Assembly: GCF_000373565.1 (NCBI RefSeq)
Contig: NZ_KB891810.1
Coordinates: 126,216 to 168,526 of the forward strand
From: Streptomyces sp. HmicA12
GTDB taxonomy: Bacteria; Actinomycetota; Actinomycetes; Streptomycetales; Streptomycetaceae
Reading direction: 5' to 3'
DNA: 42,311 bases
This document shows positions 16,532 through 24,266 of this stretch, piece by piece. Position 1 is the stretch's first letter; each line of letters opens with the position of its first letter. The notes under the pieces were generated by a model. That model saw nothing but the letters and a program-made list of their open reading frames with translations, was not told the DNA's origin and made no database searches. Made by a program: the position numbers and the translations under genes.

Positions 16532-18487
16532 GTGAGCAACGAAAGCCTGGCCAACCTCCTCAAAGAGGAGCGACGCTTCGCGCCGCCTGCCGACCTGGCC
16601 GCGAACGCCAACGTCACGGCGGAGGCGTACGAGCAGGCCAAGGCTGACCGGCTCGGTTTCTGGGCCGAGCAGGCCCGCCGCCTGACCTGGGCCAGCGAGC
16701 CGACCGAGACGCTGGACTGGTCGAACCCGCCGTTCGCGAAGTGGTTCGCCGACGGCAAGCTGAACGTCGCCTACAACTGCGTCGACCGGCACGTCGAGGC
16801 CGGCAACGGCGACCGGGTCGCGATCCACTTCGAGGGCGAGCCGGGCGACAGCCGCGCCATCACCTACGCGGAGCTGAAGGACGAGGTCAGCCGGGCCGCG
16901 AACGCGCTGACCGAGTTGGGCGTGCAGAGCGGCGACCGGGTCGCCGTCTACCTGCCGATGATCCCCGAGGCCGTCATCTCGATGCTCGCCTGCGCCCGCA
17001 TCGGTGCCGCCCACTCGGTGGTCTTCGGCGGCTTCTCGGCCGACGCGATCGCCAAGCGCATCGAGGACGCCGACGCCAAGGTCGTCATCACCTCCGACGG
17101 CGGCTACCGCCGCGGCAAGCCCTCCGCGCTCAAGCCCGCCGTCGACGAGGCCCTCACCCGCGTATCCGTGGACAAGGTCCTCGTCGTGCGGCGCACCGGG
17201 CAGGACGTGGCCTGGACCGAGGGCCGCGACGTGTGGTGGCACGACGTCGTCGCCGGCCAGTCCGCCGAGCACACTCCGCAGGCGTTCGACGCCGAGCACC
17301 CGCTCTTCATCCTCTACACGTCGGGCACGACGGGTAAGCCGAAGGGCATCCTGCACACCTCGGGCGGCTACCTCACCCAGGCGTCGTACACGCACCACGC
17401 GGTCTTCGACCTCAAGCCCGAGACCGACGTCTACTGGTGCACGGCCGACATCGGCTGGGTCACCGGCCACTCGTACATCACGTACGGACCGCTCTCGAAC
17501 GGTGCGACGCAGGTCATCTACGAGGGCACCCCGGACACCCCGCACCAGGGCCGGTTCTGGGAGATCGTGCAGAAGTACGGCGTCACGATCCTCTACACCG
17601 CGCCCACCGCGATCCGGACGTTCATGAAGTGGGGCGACGACATCCCCGCGAAGTTCGACCTCAGCAGCCTCCGTGTGCTGGGTTCCGTGGGCGAGCCGAT
17701 CAACCCCGAGGCGTGGGTCTGGTACCGGAAGAACATCGGCGGCGACAAGGCGCCCATCGTGGACACCTGGTGGCAGACCGAGACCGGCGCCATGATGATC
17801 GCGCCGCTGCCGGGCGTCACCGAGACCAAGCCGGGCTCCGCCCAGCGCGCCCTGCCCGGCATCTCGGCGACCGTAGTCGACGACGAGGCGAACGAGGTAC
17901 CGAACGGTGGCGGCGGCTACCTGGTGCTGACCGAGCCGTGGCCGTCCATGCTGCGCACCATCTGGGGCGACGACCAGCGGTTCATCGACACCTACTGGTC
18001 GCGCTTCGAGGGCCGGTACTTCGCCGGTGACGGCGCCAAGAAGGACGAGGACGGCGACATCTGGCTGCTCGGCCGGGTCGACGACGTCATGCTCGTGTCC
18101 GGGCACAACATCTCGACCACCGAGGTCGAGTCCGCGCTCGTCTCGCACCCGGCCGTCGCCGAGGCAGCCGTGGTCGGCGCCGCCGACGAGACCACCGGAC
18201 AGGCCATCGTCGCCTTCGTGATCCTGCGCGGCACCGCGAACGCCGAGGACGAGTCCCTCGTCGCCGACCTGCGCAACCACGTGGGCTCGGTGCTCGGCCC
18301 GATCGCCAAGCCCAAGCGGGTCCTGCCCGTCGCCGAACTGCCCAAGACCCGCTCCGGAAAGATCATGCGCCGCCTGCTGCGCGACGTCGCGGAGAACCGG
18401 GCCGTCGGTGACGTCACCACCCTCGCCGACTCCTCCGTCATGGACCTCATCCAGACCAAGCTCCCCGCGGCACCCAGCGAGGACTGA
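16532..18487 (+). CDS. acs: Acetyl-CoA synthetase (AMP-forming)
   Basis: 651 aa from GTG 16532, behind an AGGGAG ribosome-binding site; the length matches the usual 650-652. Converts acetate, ATP and CoA to acetyl-CoA, AMP and PPi in the cytoplasm. The adenylation P-loop TSGTTGKPKG is at about 263-272. 'YWCTADIGWVTGHSY' and 'DTWWQTETG' are Acs motifs, and the C-terminal PKTRSGKIMRR carries K610, the catalytic lysine that in other bacteria is switched off by acetylation. Counterpart of Rv3667. Monocistronic: hairpin terminators lie on both sides. Confidence 0.96.
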   Translation: MSNESLANLLKEERRFAPPADLAANANVTAEAYEQAKADRLGFWAEQARRLTWASEPTETLDWSNPPFAKWFADGKLNVAYNCVDRHVEAGNGDRVAIHFEGEPGDSRAITYAELKDEVSRAANALTELGVQSGDRVAVYLPMIPEAVISMLACARIGAAHSVVFGGFSADAIAKRIEDADAKVVITSDGGYRRGKPSALKPAVDEALTRVSVDKVLVVRRTGQDVAWTEGRDVWWHDVVAGQSAEHTPQAFDAEHPLFILYTSGTTGKPKGILHTSGGYLTQASYTHHAVFDLKPETDVYWCTADIGWVTGHSYITYGPLSNGATQVIYEGTPDTPHQGRFWEIVQKYGVTILYTAPTAIRTFMKWGDDIPAKFDLSSLRVLGSVGEPINPEAWVWYRKNIGGDKAPIVDTWWQTETGAMMIAPLPGVTETKPGSAQRALPGISATVVDDEANEVPNGGGGYLVLTEPWPSMLRTIWGDDQRFIDTYWSRFEGRYFAGDGAKKDEDGDIWLLGRVDDVMLVSGHNISTTEVESALVSHPAVAEAAVVGAADETTGQAIVAFVILRGTANAEDESLVADLRNHVGSVLGPIAKPKRVLPVAELPKTRSGKIMRRLLRDVAENRAVGDVTTLADSSVMDLIQTKLPAAPSED

Positions 18488-18505
18488 TCACCCATAAGCA
18501 CGCAC

Positions 18506-18539
18506 AACGGGCACCCGGCGAACGCGCCGGGTGCCCGTT
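18506..18539 (+). terminator. Terminator after acs
   Basis: A 15-bp perfect stem (AACGGGCACCCGGCG with loop AACG) followed by TTTCGT, 19 bp after the acs stop. Confidence 0.85.
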
Positions 18540-18687
18540 TCGTGCGTAGGGTGACGATCACCAGGTACGTCCCACGTACACCCGGTAGGGTGAAGGCCGC
18601 GTCAAGAACGCGACAGGAAGTCCACAGGGTGTGCCGGGAAGTCTGGTCGGCGAAGTCATCAGCCGTACCCGACCGGAGGTCCCCGCC

Positions 18688-20097
18688 GTGGCCGCGCCCA
18701 CCAAGCAGAGCAAGCACGACCGCACAGCACTCGGCCGGCTCTCACTGCCCGAGCGGAACTTCGTCGCCGACGCCCTGCGCACCGAGACCGTCGGCGGCGT
18801 CCTGCTTCTCCTCGCCGCGATCGCCGCGCTGATCTGGGCGAACGTACCGGCCCTGCGCCACAGCTACGAGGCCGTCAGCGACTTCCACCTCGGGCCCGGC
18901 GCGCTCGGCCTGAACCTCTCCATCGAGCACTGGGCGGCCGACGGACTGCTCGCCGTCTTCTTCTTCGTCGCCGGAATCGAGCTCAAGCGCGAGCTCGTCG
19001 CCGGCGATCTGCGCGACCCCAAGGCGGCCGCGCTGCCGGTCGTCGCCGCCATCTGCGGCATGGCGATGCCCGCGATCGTCTACACCGTCGTCAACGCGAT
19101 CGGCGGCGGCTCGATGAGCGGCTGGGCCGTGCCCACCGCCACCGACATCGCGTTCGCGCTCGCCGTCCTCGCCGTCATCGGCACGTCACTGCCGAGCGCC
19201 CTGCGCGCCTTCCTGCTCACCCTCGCCGTCGTCGACGACCTGTTCGCGATCCTGATCATCGCGGTCTTCTTCACCAGCGACCTCAACTTCCTGGCGCTCG
19301 CCGGGGCCTTCGTCGGTCTCGCCGTCTTCTGGCTGCTGCTGCGCAAGCGCGTCCGCGGCTGGTACATCTACGTGCCGCTGGCCCTGATCATCTGGGGCCT
19401 CATGTACAACAGCGGCATCCACGCCACCATCGCCGGTGTCGCCATGGGCCTGATGCTGCGCTGCCACCGTGAGGAGGGCGAGGAGCAGTCCCCCGGCGAG
19501 CACATCGAACACATCGTGCGGCCGCTTTCGGCCGGGTTCGCGGTGCCGCTGTTCGCGCTGTTCAGCGCCGGTGTGGTCGTGTCGGGCGGGGCCCTGGGCG
19601 ATGTGTTCACCAAGCCGGAGACGCTCGGTGTGGTGCTCGGTCTCGTCGTCGGCAAGGCCGTCGGCATCTTCGGCGGTACGTGGCTGACGGCCCGGTTCAC
19701 CAAGGCCTCGCTCTCCGACGAACTGGCCTGGCCCGACGTGTTCGCGGTCGCCTCGCTCGCCGGCATCGGCTTCACGGTCTCCCTGCTCATCGGCGAACTC
19801 GCCTTCACCGACGACCCGCTGCTCACCGACGAGGTCAAGGCCGCCGTCCTCATGGGCTCGCTGATCGCGGCGGTGCTCTCCAGCGTCCTGCTGAAGATGC
19901 GGAACGCCAAGTACCGGGCCCTGTACGAGGCCGAGGAGCGCGACGACGACCAGGACGGCATCCCCGACATCTACGAGCTCGACAAGCCGGAGTACCACCT
20001 CCGGATGGCCGAGATCTACGAGAAGAAGGCCGCCGAGCACCGCAGGCTTGCCGAAGTGGCGGCCGGGGCAGGCGACCAGGACGAGCGTCCGGCATGA
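18688..20097 (+). CDS. nhaA: Na+/H+ antiporter NhaA with acidic cytoplasmic tail
   Basis: 469 aa from GTG 18688, with GGAGG 8 nt upstream; an ATG at 18631 is in frame but lacks a good site. Electrogenic Na+/H+ exchange across the membrane. The ion-binding pair D183-D184 lies in 'TLAVVDDLFAIL', and 'WAVPTATDIAFALA' and 'LAGIGFTVSLLIGEL' are NhaA signatures. After the last membrane segment comes a tail of about 65 residues with DDDQDGIPDIYELD, which looks like a Ca-binding loop (D-x-D-x-D-G type), and a charged helix rich in EKKAAEHRR. Stand-alone E. coli NhaA is about 388 aa and lacks this tail. The holin-like gene starts 55 bp downstream, probably in the same operon. Confidence 0.93.
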   Translation: MAAPTKQSKHDRTALGRLSLPERNFVADALRTETVGGVLLLLAAIAALIWANVPALRHSYEAVSDFHLGPGALGLNLSIEHWAADGLLAVFFFVAGIELKRELVAGDLRDPKAAALPVVAAICGMAMPAIVYTVVNAIGGGSMSGWAVPTATDIAFALAVLAVIGTSLPSALRAFLLTLAVVDDLFAILIIAVFFTSDLNFLALAGAFVGLAVFWLLLRKRVRGWYIYVPLALIIWGLMYNSGIHATIAGVAMGLMLRCHREEGEEQSPGEHIEHIVRPLSAGFAVPLFALFSAGVVVSGGALGDVFTKPETLGVVLGLVVGKAVGIFGGTWLTARFTKASLSDELAWPDVFAVASLAGIGFTVSLLIGELAFTDDPLLTDEVKAAVLMGSLIAAVLSSVLLKMRNAKYRALYEAEERDDDQDGIPDIYELDKPEYHLRMAEIYEKKAAEHRRLAEVAAGAGDQDERPA

Positions 20098-20151
20098 TCT
20101 GACAACGAGTCCGCACATACGGAGCACCGACAGAAAAACAGGGAGTACGCG

Positions 20152-20661
20152 ATGAGCGCACCCGACGGCAGCCCGGTCGGCGCCGAACGCAGCATCGGCC
20201 AGCTGTTCGCCTCGGCGACGACCGAGATGTCCGCACTGGTGCACGACGAGATCGCCCTCGCGAAGGCGCAGCTCAAGCAGGACGTGAAGCGCGGGGCGAC
20301 CAGCGGTGGCATGTTCACCGTGGCCGTGGCCGTGCTGGTCTTCTCGCTGCCGATGCTGAGCTTCGCCCTGGCGTACGCCATCAACGCCTGGACCGGCGGT
20401 TTCAACGGCCGGGGCGGCTGGAACCTCGCCTGGTGCTTCCTGCTCTCCTTCACGGCGAGCGTCGTCCTCGCGGTCCTGCTCAGCCTGATCGGCGTCGTCT
20501 TCGCCAAGAAGGCCAAGAAGGGCAAGGGCCCGCAGAAGGTCGCCGCCTCGTTCAAGGAGACGGCCGGCGTACTGCAGCACGCCAAGCCGCACCCCCGACA
20601 GGTGACGCCCGGCGACCGTGTCCCCGAGGCCATCGAGGCTGTGGCACGCTCGTCTTCATGA
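20152..20661 (+). CDS. Phage-holin-family (Holin-X type) membrane protein
   Basis: 169 aa with AGGGAG before the ATG. It has the layout of actinobacterial Phage_holin_3_6 proteins: an amphipathic N-terminal helix (QLFASATTEMSALVHDEIALAKAQL), a Lys patch, two membrane helices (about 54-78 and 93-118), and a basic cytoplasmic tail. Despite the family name these chromosomal proteins are not known to lyse cells; the function is unknown. Its TGA overlaps the ATG of the next gene (ATGA), so it is coupled to the hydrolase. Position matches Rv3669 upstream of ephE (Rv3670). Confidence 0.82.
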   Translation: MSAPDGSPVGAERSIGQLFASATTEMSALVHDEIALAKAQLKQDVKRGATSGGMFTVAVAVLVFSLPMLSFALAYAINAWTGGFNGRGGWNLAWCFLLSFTASVVLAVLLSLIGVVFAKKAKKGKGPQKVAASFKETAGVLQHAKPHPRQVTPGDRVPEAIEAVARSSS

Positions 20662-21611
20662 CGGACCCCGCCACTCCTTCGGCCGCACAGCCGCCCACTT
20701 CTGCCGTACGTGTCGACGTGCCCGGCAGAGAGGTGCTGCACCGGGACGTCGCCGCCAACGGCGCGCGGTTCCACATCGCCGAGATGGGCGACGGACCGCT
20801 GGTCCTGCTGCTGCACGGCTTCCCGCAGTTCTGGTGGACGTGGCGGCACCAACTCGTCGCGCTCGCCGACGCGGGCTTCCGGGCCGTCGCCATGGACCTG
20901 CGGGGCGTCGGCGGCAGCGACCGGACGCCGCGCGGCTACGACCCGGCGAACCTGGCGCTCGACATCACCGGTGTGGTGCGCTCGCTCGGCGAGCCGGACG
21001 CGGCGCTCGTCGGCCACGACCTCGGCGGGTATCTCGCCTGGACCGCGGCCGTGATGCGGCCCAAGCTGGTGCGCCGGCTCGTGGTGTCGTCGATGCCGCA
21101 TCCGCGCCGCTGGCGCTCGGCGATGCTCGCGGACTACCGGCAGTCGCGCTCGGGTTCGTACGTCTGGGGCTTCCAGCGCCCGTGGCTGCCGGAGCGTCAA
21201 CTCCTCGCCAATGACGGGGAGCTGGTGGGCAAGCTCGTCCGCGACTGGTCGGGCCCGCACCAGCCCGACGACCTGACGGTGGAGACCTACCAGCGCGCCA
21301 TGCTGATCCCGTCGACGGCGCACTGCTCGATCGAGCCGTACCGCTGGATGGTGCGCTCGCTCGCGCGGCCCGACGGCATCCAGTTCAACCGGCGCATGAA
21401 GCGCCCGGTGCGGGTCCCCACCCTGCACCTGCACGGCTCGCTCGATCCGGTGATGCGCACGCGGAGCGCGGCCGGCTCCGGCGAGTACGTCGAAGCCCCG
21501 TACCGCTGGCGGCTGTTCGACGGCCTCGGCCACTTCCCGCACGAGGAAGATCCCGCGGCGTTCTCCAAGGAACTCGTGAACTGGCTGAAGGACCCCGAGC
21601 CCGATCGGTAG
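20658..21611 (+). CDS. Alpha/beta hydrolase, epoxide-hydrolase-like (EphE position)
   Basis: 317 aa. The oxyanion motif is HGFPQFWW and the nucleophile elbow GHDLGG has Asp as nucleophile, as in epoxide hydrolases and haloalkane dehalogenases rather than Ser esterases. The catalytic His is in 'GLGHFPHEEDP' near the C-terminus. It is coupled to the holin-like gene by a 4-nt overlap. By position and type it corresponds to M. tuberculosis ephE (Rv3670). The substrate is unknown. The last 70 bp of the gene are repeated, with two mismatches, about 65 bp after the stop. Confidence 0.85.
   Translation: MTDPATPSAAQPPTSAVRVDVPGREVLHRDVAANGARFHIAEMGDGPLVLLLHGFPQFWWTWRHQLVALADAGFRAVAMDLRGVGGSDRTPRGYDPANLALDITGVVRSLGEPDAALVGHDLGGYLAWTAAVMRPKLVRRLVVSSMPHPRRWRSAMLADYRQSRSGSYVWGFQRPWLPERQLLANDGELVGKLVRDWSGPHQPDDLTVETYQRAMLIPSTAHCSIEPYRWMVRSLARPDGIQFNRRMKRPVRVPTLHLHGSLDPVMRTRSAAGSGEYVEAPYRWRLFDGLGHFPHEEDPAAFSKELVNWLKDPEPDR
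21539..21609 (+). repeat. 71-bp direct repeat, copy 1 (3' end of the hydrolase gene)
   Basis: The last coding bases of the alpha/beta hydrolase gene. The same 71 bp recur at 21675-21745 with two mismatches, offset by 136 bp. Confidence 0.9.
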
Positions 21612-21636
21612 GCGCCGGCGAGATCACCGCTCCCGG

Positions 21637-21672
21637 CTGGGGGTCCGGGGGTTACCCCCCGGGAAGACACAG
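21637..21672. repeat. Dispersed G/C palindromic element, copy 1
   Basis: A hairpin of the form GGGGGTCCGGGGG-TTA-CCCCCCGGGAAGACACAG, nearly identical to a second copy at 23361-23397. Similar short elements recur in Streptomyces intergenic regions. It lies between the two copies of the 71-bp repeat. Confidence 0.75.
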
Positions 21673-21674
21673 TC

Positions 21675-21745
21675 GCACGAGGAAGATCCCGCGGCGTTCT
21701 CCAAGGAACTCGTGAACTGGCTGAAAGATCCCGAGCCCGATCGGT
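21675..21745 (+). repeat. 71-bp direct repeat, copy 2 (orphan 3' end of the hydrolase gene)
   Basis: A noncoding duplicate of the hydrolase C-terminal codons, ending in a stop at the same place (TGA instead of TAG). It looks like a partial duplication that took in the dispersed palindrome between the copies. Confidence 0.9.
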
Positions 21746-21886
21746 GAGGGTGTGTGTGCGCTCCGTGAGCGACCGGCATCCGGGCGGGAACGTCTGTCCT
21801 ACGAACAGCCAAATGCCTGCCGCATACGCCAATTTGGGGGCGGTGGGAGAGGTTACCGACCATGAGGCACGGGCACACGTCGAGTT

Positions 21887-22072
21887 ATGGGCTGGACGCA
21901 CGACTACAGTGACGCAGCACGCAACCGCCGCCCAGCGATGACGCTGGGCTCTCTCCAGAGGGGGGCGCCGCAAGAAGATCCGGCGCACGATCCCCAACTG
22001 GGTATTCCGCGTATCCTGCGGCGTCGGGCCCGCTGGGTTTCGGCGCGGCTGAGGCATACGAGCCGCGACTGA
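21887..22072 (+). CDS. Possible small basic protein MGWTHDYSD
   Basis: A 61-codon frame, MGWTHDYSDAARNRR... ending ...RRARWVSARLRHTSRD. It is basic, has no membrane segment, and I cannot assign a family. In favour: codon positions look streptomycete, and a perfect hairpin begins right at its TGA, as a terminator would. Against: short length and no clear ribosome-binding site. Otherwise the 507-bp gap 21612-22118 holds only the repeats listed. Confidence 0.4.
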   Translation: MGWTHDYSDAARNRRPAMTLGSLQRGAPQEDPAHDPQLGIPRILRRRARWVSARLRHTSRD

Positions 22073-22097
22073 ACTCGCCTGCCGGGCAGGCGAGTTC
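22071..22097. terminator. Hairpin between the small ORF and marP
   Basis: GAACTCGCCTGCC-G-GGCAGGCGAGTTC, a nearly uninterrupted 27-bp palindrome between convergent reading frames; probably a bidirectional terminator. Confidence 0.65.
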
Positions 22098-22118
22098 ACC
22101 TGCCGGACCGGCGAGTCG

Positions 22119-23318
22119 TCACAGCGCGCAGGCGTCCGTGTCCACCTGCTGGACCGCTGAGCGCCCCCGGGTGATGTCGGTGCGGATCTCGTCGCCGGTC
22201 AGGGCGTAGCCCGTCTGCTCGTTGTCGAGCGACTTCGCGAAGACCACGCCGTAGACCTTGCCCTCGGGCGTCAGCAGCGGTCCTCCGGAGTTGCCCTGAC
22301 GGACTGTCGCGTACAGCGAGTACACGTCGCGCTCGACCGTGCCGCGGTGGTAGATGTCCGGGCCGCTGGCGTCGATCCGGCCGCGGACGCGCGCGGGACG
22401 CACGTCGTACGCGCCGTTCTCCGGGAAGCCCGCGACGATCGCGCCGCCGCCGCGCTGTGCGTCGGTCTGCGTGAACTGGAGCGCGGGCGCCTTCAGGGAC
22501 GGCACGTCCAGGACGGCGATGTCGCGCTTCCAGTCGTAGAGGACGACCTTCGCGTCGTACTTCACGCCCTCGCCGCCTATCTGCACGGTGGGTTCGTCGA
22601 CGCCGCCGACCACGTGCGCGTTCGTCATCACGCGACGGTCGGAGAAGACGAAGCCGGTGCCCTCGACGACCTTGCCGCAACTGGGCGCCTGGCCCACGAC
22701 CTTGACGATGGACCGCTTGGCGTTCGTCGCGACCGCGCCGCTCGCGAGGGCCGGGTCCGGCGGGCGGACCTCGGTGATCGGCTCGCTGGCGAACGGGCTG
22801 AAGACCTGGGGGAATCCGTTCTGCGCGAGGGTGGAGGAGAAGTCCGCGAACCACGTGTCGGCCTGGGTCGGCAGTGCCTGCGAGACCCCGAGCAGCACCT
22901 TCGATCCGCGCACTTCCTTGCCGAGCGTGGGCAGTGTCGTTCCGGCGAGCGCGGAACCTATCAGCCACGCGACCAGCAGCATCGCCGCCACGTTGACCAG
23001 CGCGCCGCCCGTCGCGTCGAGCGCGCGGGCCGGGGACCAGGTGATGTATCTGCGCAGCTTGTTGCCCAGGTGCGTGGTGAAGGCCTGGCCGACCGAGGCG
23101 CAGACGATGACGACGACCACGGCGACGATCACGGCCGTCGTCGAGACCGCCGCGTCGTCGGTGATCGCGCCCCACAGCACGGGCAGTAGATAGATCGCGA
23201 CGAGGCCGCCGCCCAGAAAGCCGATCACCGACAGGATGCCGACGACGAAGCCCTGGCGGTAGCCGATGACGGCGAACCACACGGCGGCGACGAGCAGCAG
23301 GATGTCCAGCACGTTCAC
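22119..23318 (-). CDS. marP: MarP-type membrane serine protease
   Basis: 399 aa. The N-terminal half (to about residue 125) is a CvpA-like domain with four membrane helices. The C-terminal half is an extracytoplasmic chymotrypsin-fold protease with the triad H235 (TNAHVV), D266 (RDIAVLD) and S344 (GNSGGPL). C214 and C397 can form the disulfide known from M. tuberculosis Rv3671c, where MarP maintains intrabacterial pH in acid and processes a peptidoglycan hydrolase. The same role in acid or cell-wall stress is inferred. Followed upstream on the same strand by the NUDIX and nth genes, as in mycobacteria. Confidence 0.9.
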   Translation of the reverse strand: MNVLDILLLVAAVWFAVIGYRQGFVVGILSVIGFLGGGLVAIYLLPVLWGAITDDAAVSTTAVIVAVVVVIVCASVGQAFTTHLGNKLRRYITWSPARALDATGGALVNVAAMLLVAWLIGSALAGTTLPTLGKEVRGSKVLLGVSQALPTQADTWFADFSSTLAQNGFPQVFSPFASEPITEVRPPDPALASGAVATNAKRSIVKVVGQAPSCGKVVEGTGFVFSDRRVMTNAHVVGGVDEPTVQIGGEGVKYDAKVVLYDWKRDIAVLDVPSLKAPALQFTQTDAQRGGGAIVAGFPENGAYDVRPARVRGRIDASGPDIYHRGTVERDVYSLYATVRQGNSGGPLLTPEGKVYGVVFAKSLDNEQTGYALTGDEIRTDITRGRSAVQQVDTDACAL

Positions 23319-23360
23319 CGTTCAGCCCCGCCTCTTCAACATGTCGGCCCGCCGGTCCGG

Positions 23361-23397
23361 CCGGGGGTCCGGGGGGTGTCCCCCGGGAAGGCACAGC
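23361..23397. repeat. Dispersed G/C palindromic element, copy 2
   Basis: CCGGGGGTCCGGGGGG-TGT-CCCCCGGGAAGGCACAG, the second copy of the element at 21637. It lies in the 148-bp gap between the NUDIX gene and marP. Confidence 0.75.
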
Positions 23398-23466
23398 ACG
23401 CCCCGCCTCGTCACGCCTCGCCTCACATCATGGTCACCGGGATTGCACAGCACGGCGAACACCCTG

Positions 23467-24195
23467 TCATGAGCGCCAGTCGAGTGGCACCGTGTTCTCC
23501 CGGTCCCATGGGCGCTCCCAGCCCGCGTAGTGCAGCAGTCTGTCGATCACTCCCGCCGTGAATCCCCAGACCAGCGCCGATTCCACGAGGAACGCCGGGC
23601 CCCTGTGACCGCTCGGGTGGACCGTCGTCGCCCGGTTCGCCGGGTCCGTGAGATCGGCCACGGGGACCGTGAAGACGCGGGCCGTCTCCGCGGGGTCGAC
23701 CGCGGCGACGGGTGAGGGCACCCGCCACCATCCCAGTACGGGCGTGACGACGAATCCGCTCACCGGGATGTAGAGCCGCGGCAGCACGCCGAAGAGCTGG
23801 ACGCCGTGCGGGTCCAGGCCCGTCTCCTCCCAGGCCTCGCGCAGGGCGGCGTGCAGCGGGCCGTCCGTGCGCGGGTCGCCGTCCTCCGGGTCGAGGGCGC
23901 CGCCGGGGAAGGAGGGCTGGCCCGCGTGCGATCTGAGGGAGCCCGCGCGCTCCATGAGCAGCAGCTCGGGGCCGCGCTCGCCCTCGCCGAACAGGATCAG
24001 CACCGCGGACTGCCGGCCCGCGCCGTCCTTCGGCGGCAGGAAGCGGCTGAGCTGTTCGCCGCGGACCGTCCGCGCGGCGTCGGCCACGGGGGCGAGCCAG
24101 TCGGGCAGGCCTGCCGTGCGCAGGGTGACGTCGGGCGCACCGCCCTCGGCGTCCCCGGTCCCGCTCATCCCGCCGATCTCTCTCACGTGCTTCAT
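23467..24195 (-). CDS. NUDIX hydrolase, CoA-pyrophosphatase type
   Basis: 242 aa from ATG 24195; ATG 24168 (MSGTGDAEG) is an alternative with a good purine-rich leader. 'LLLMERAGSLRSHAGQPSFPGG' is the UPF0035 signature of CoA diphosphatases, directly before the Nudix box with 'AALREAWEETGL'. The box is a few residues longer than canonical (insert PRTDG). It would hydrolyse CoA and acyl-CoA derivatives to phosphopantetheine and 3',5'-ADP, in the cytoplasm. Counterpart of Rv3672c, between nth and marP. Confidence 0.88.
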   Translation of the reverse strand: MKHVREIGGMSGTGDAEGGAPDVTLRTAGLPDWLAPVADAARTVRGEQLSRFLPPKDGAGRQSAVLILFGEGERGPELLLMERAGSLRSHAGQPSFPGGALDPEDGDPRTDGPLHAALREAWEETGLDPHGVQLFGVLPRLYIPVSGFVVTPVLGWWRVPSPVAAVDPAETARVFTVPVADLTDPANRATTVHPSGHRGPAFLVESALVWGFTAGVIDRLLHYAGWERPWDRENTVPLDWRS

Positions 24196-24266
24196 CGCCG
24201 CCCCCGTACCTGTCGTGATGGACCCAACGCCCGACCGCCCCCTCTTCGTTCCGCTTTCCCCGTCCG

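Noticed and set aside
15377..18280. 967-codon minus-strand frame opposite the carbonic anhydrase domain and acs
   Set aside because: Antisense shadow; composition is Val/Gly/Arg-rich and without motifs, while acs on the plus strand is unmistakable.
20152..20661. Prophage holin
   Set aside because: The family name suggests a phage origin, but no phage genes are near and the same gene precedes ephE in mycobacteria, so it is a core gene.
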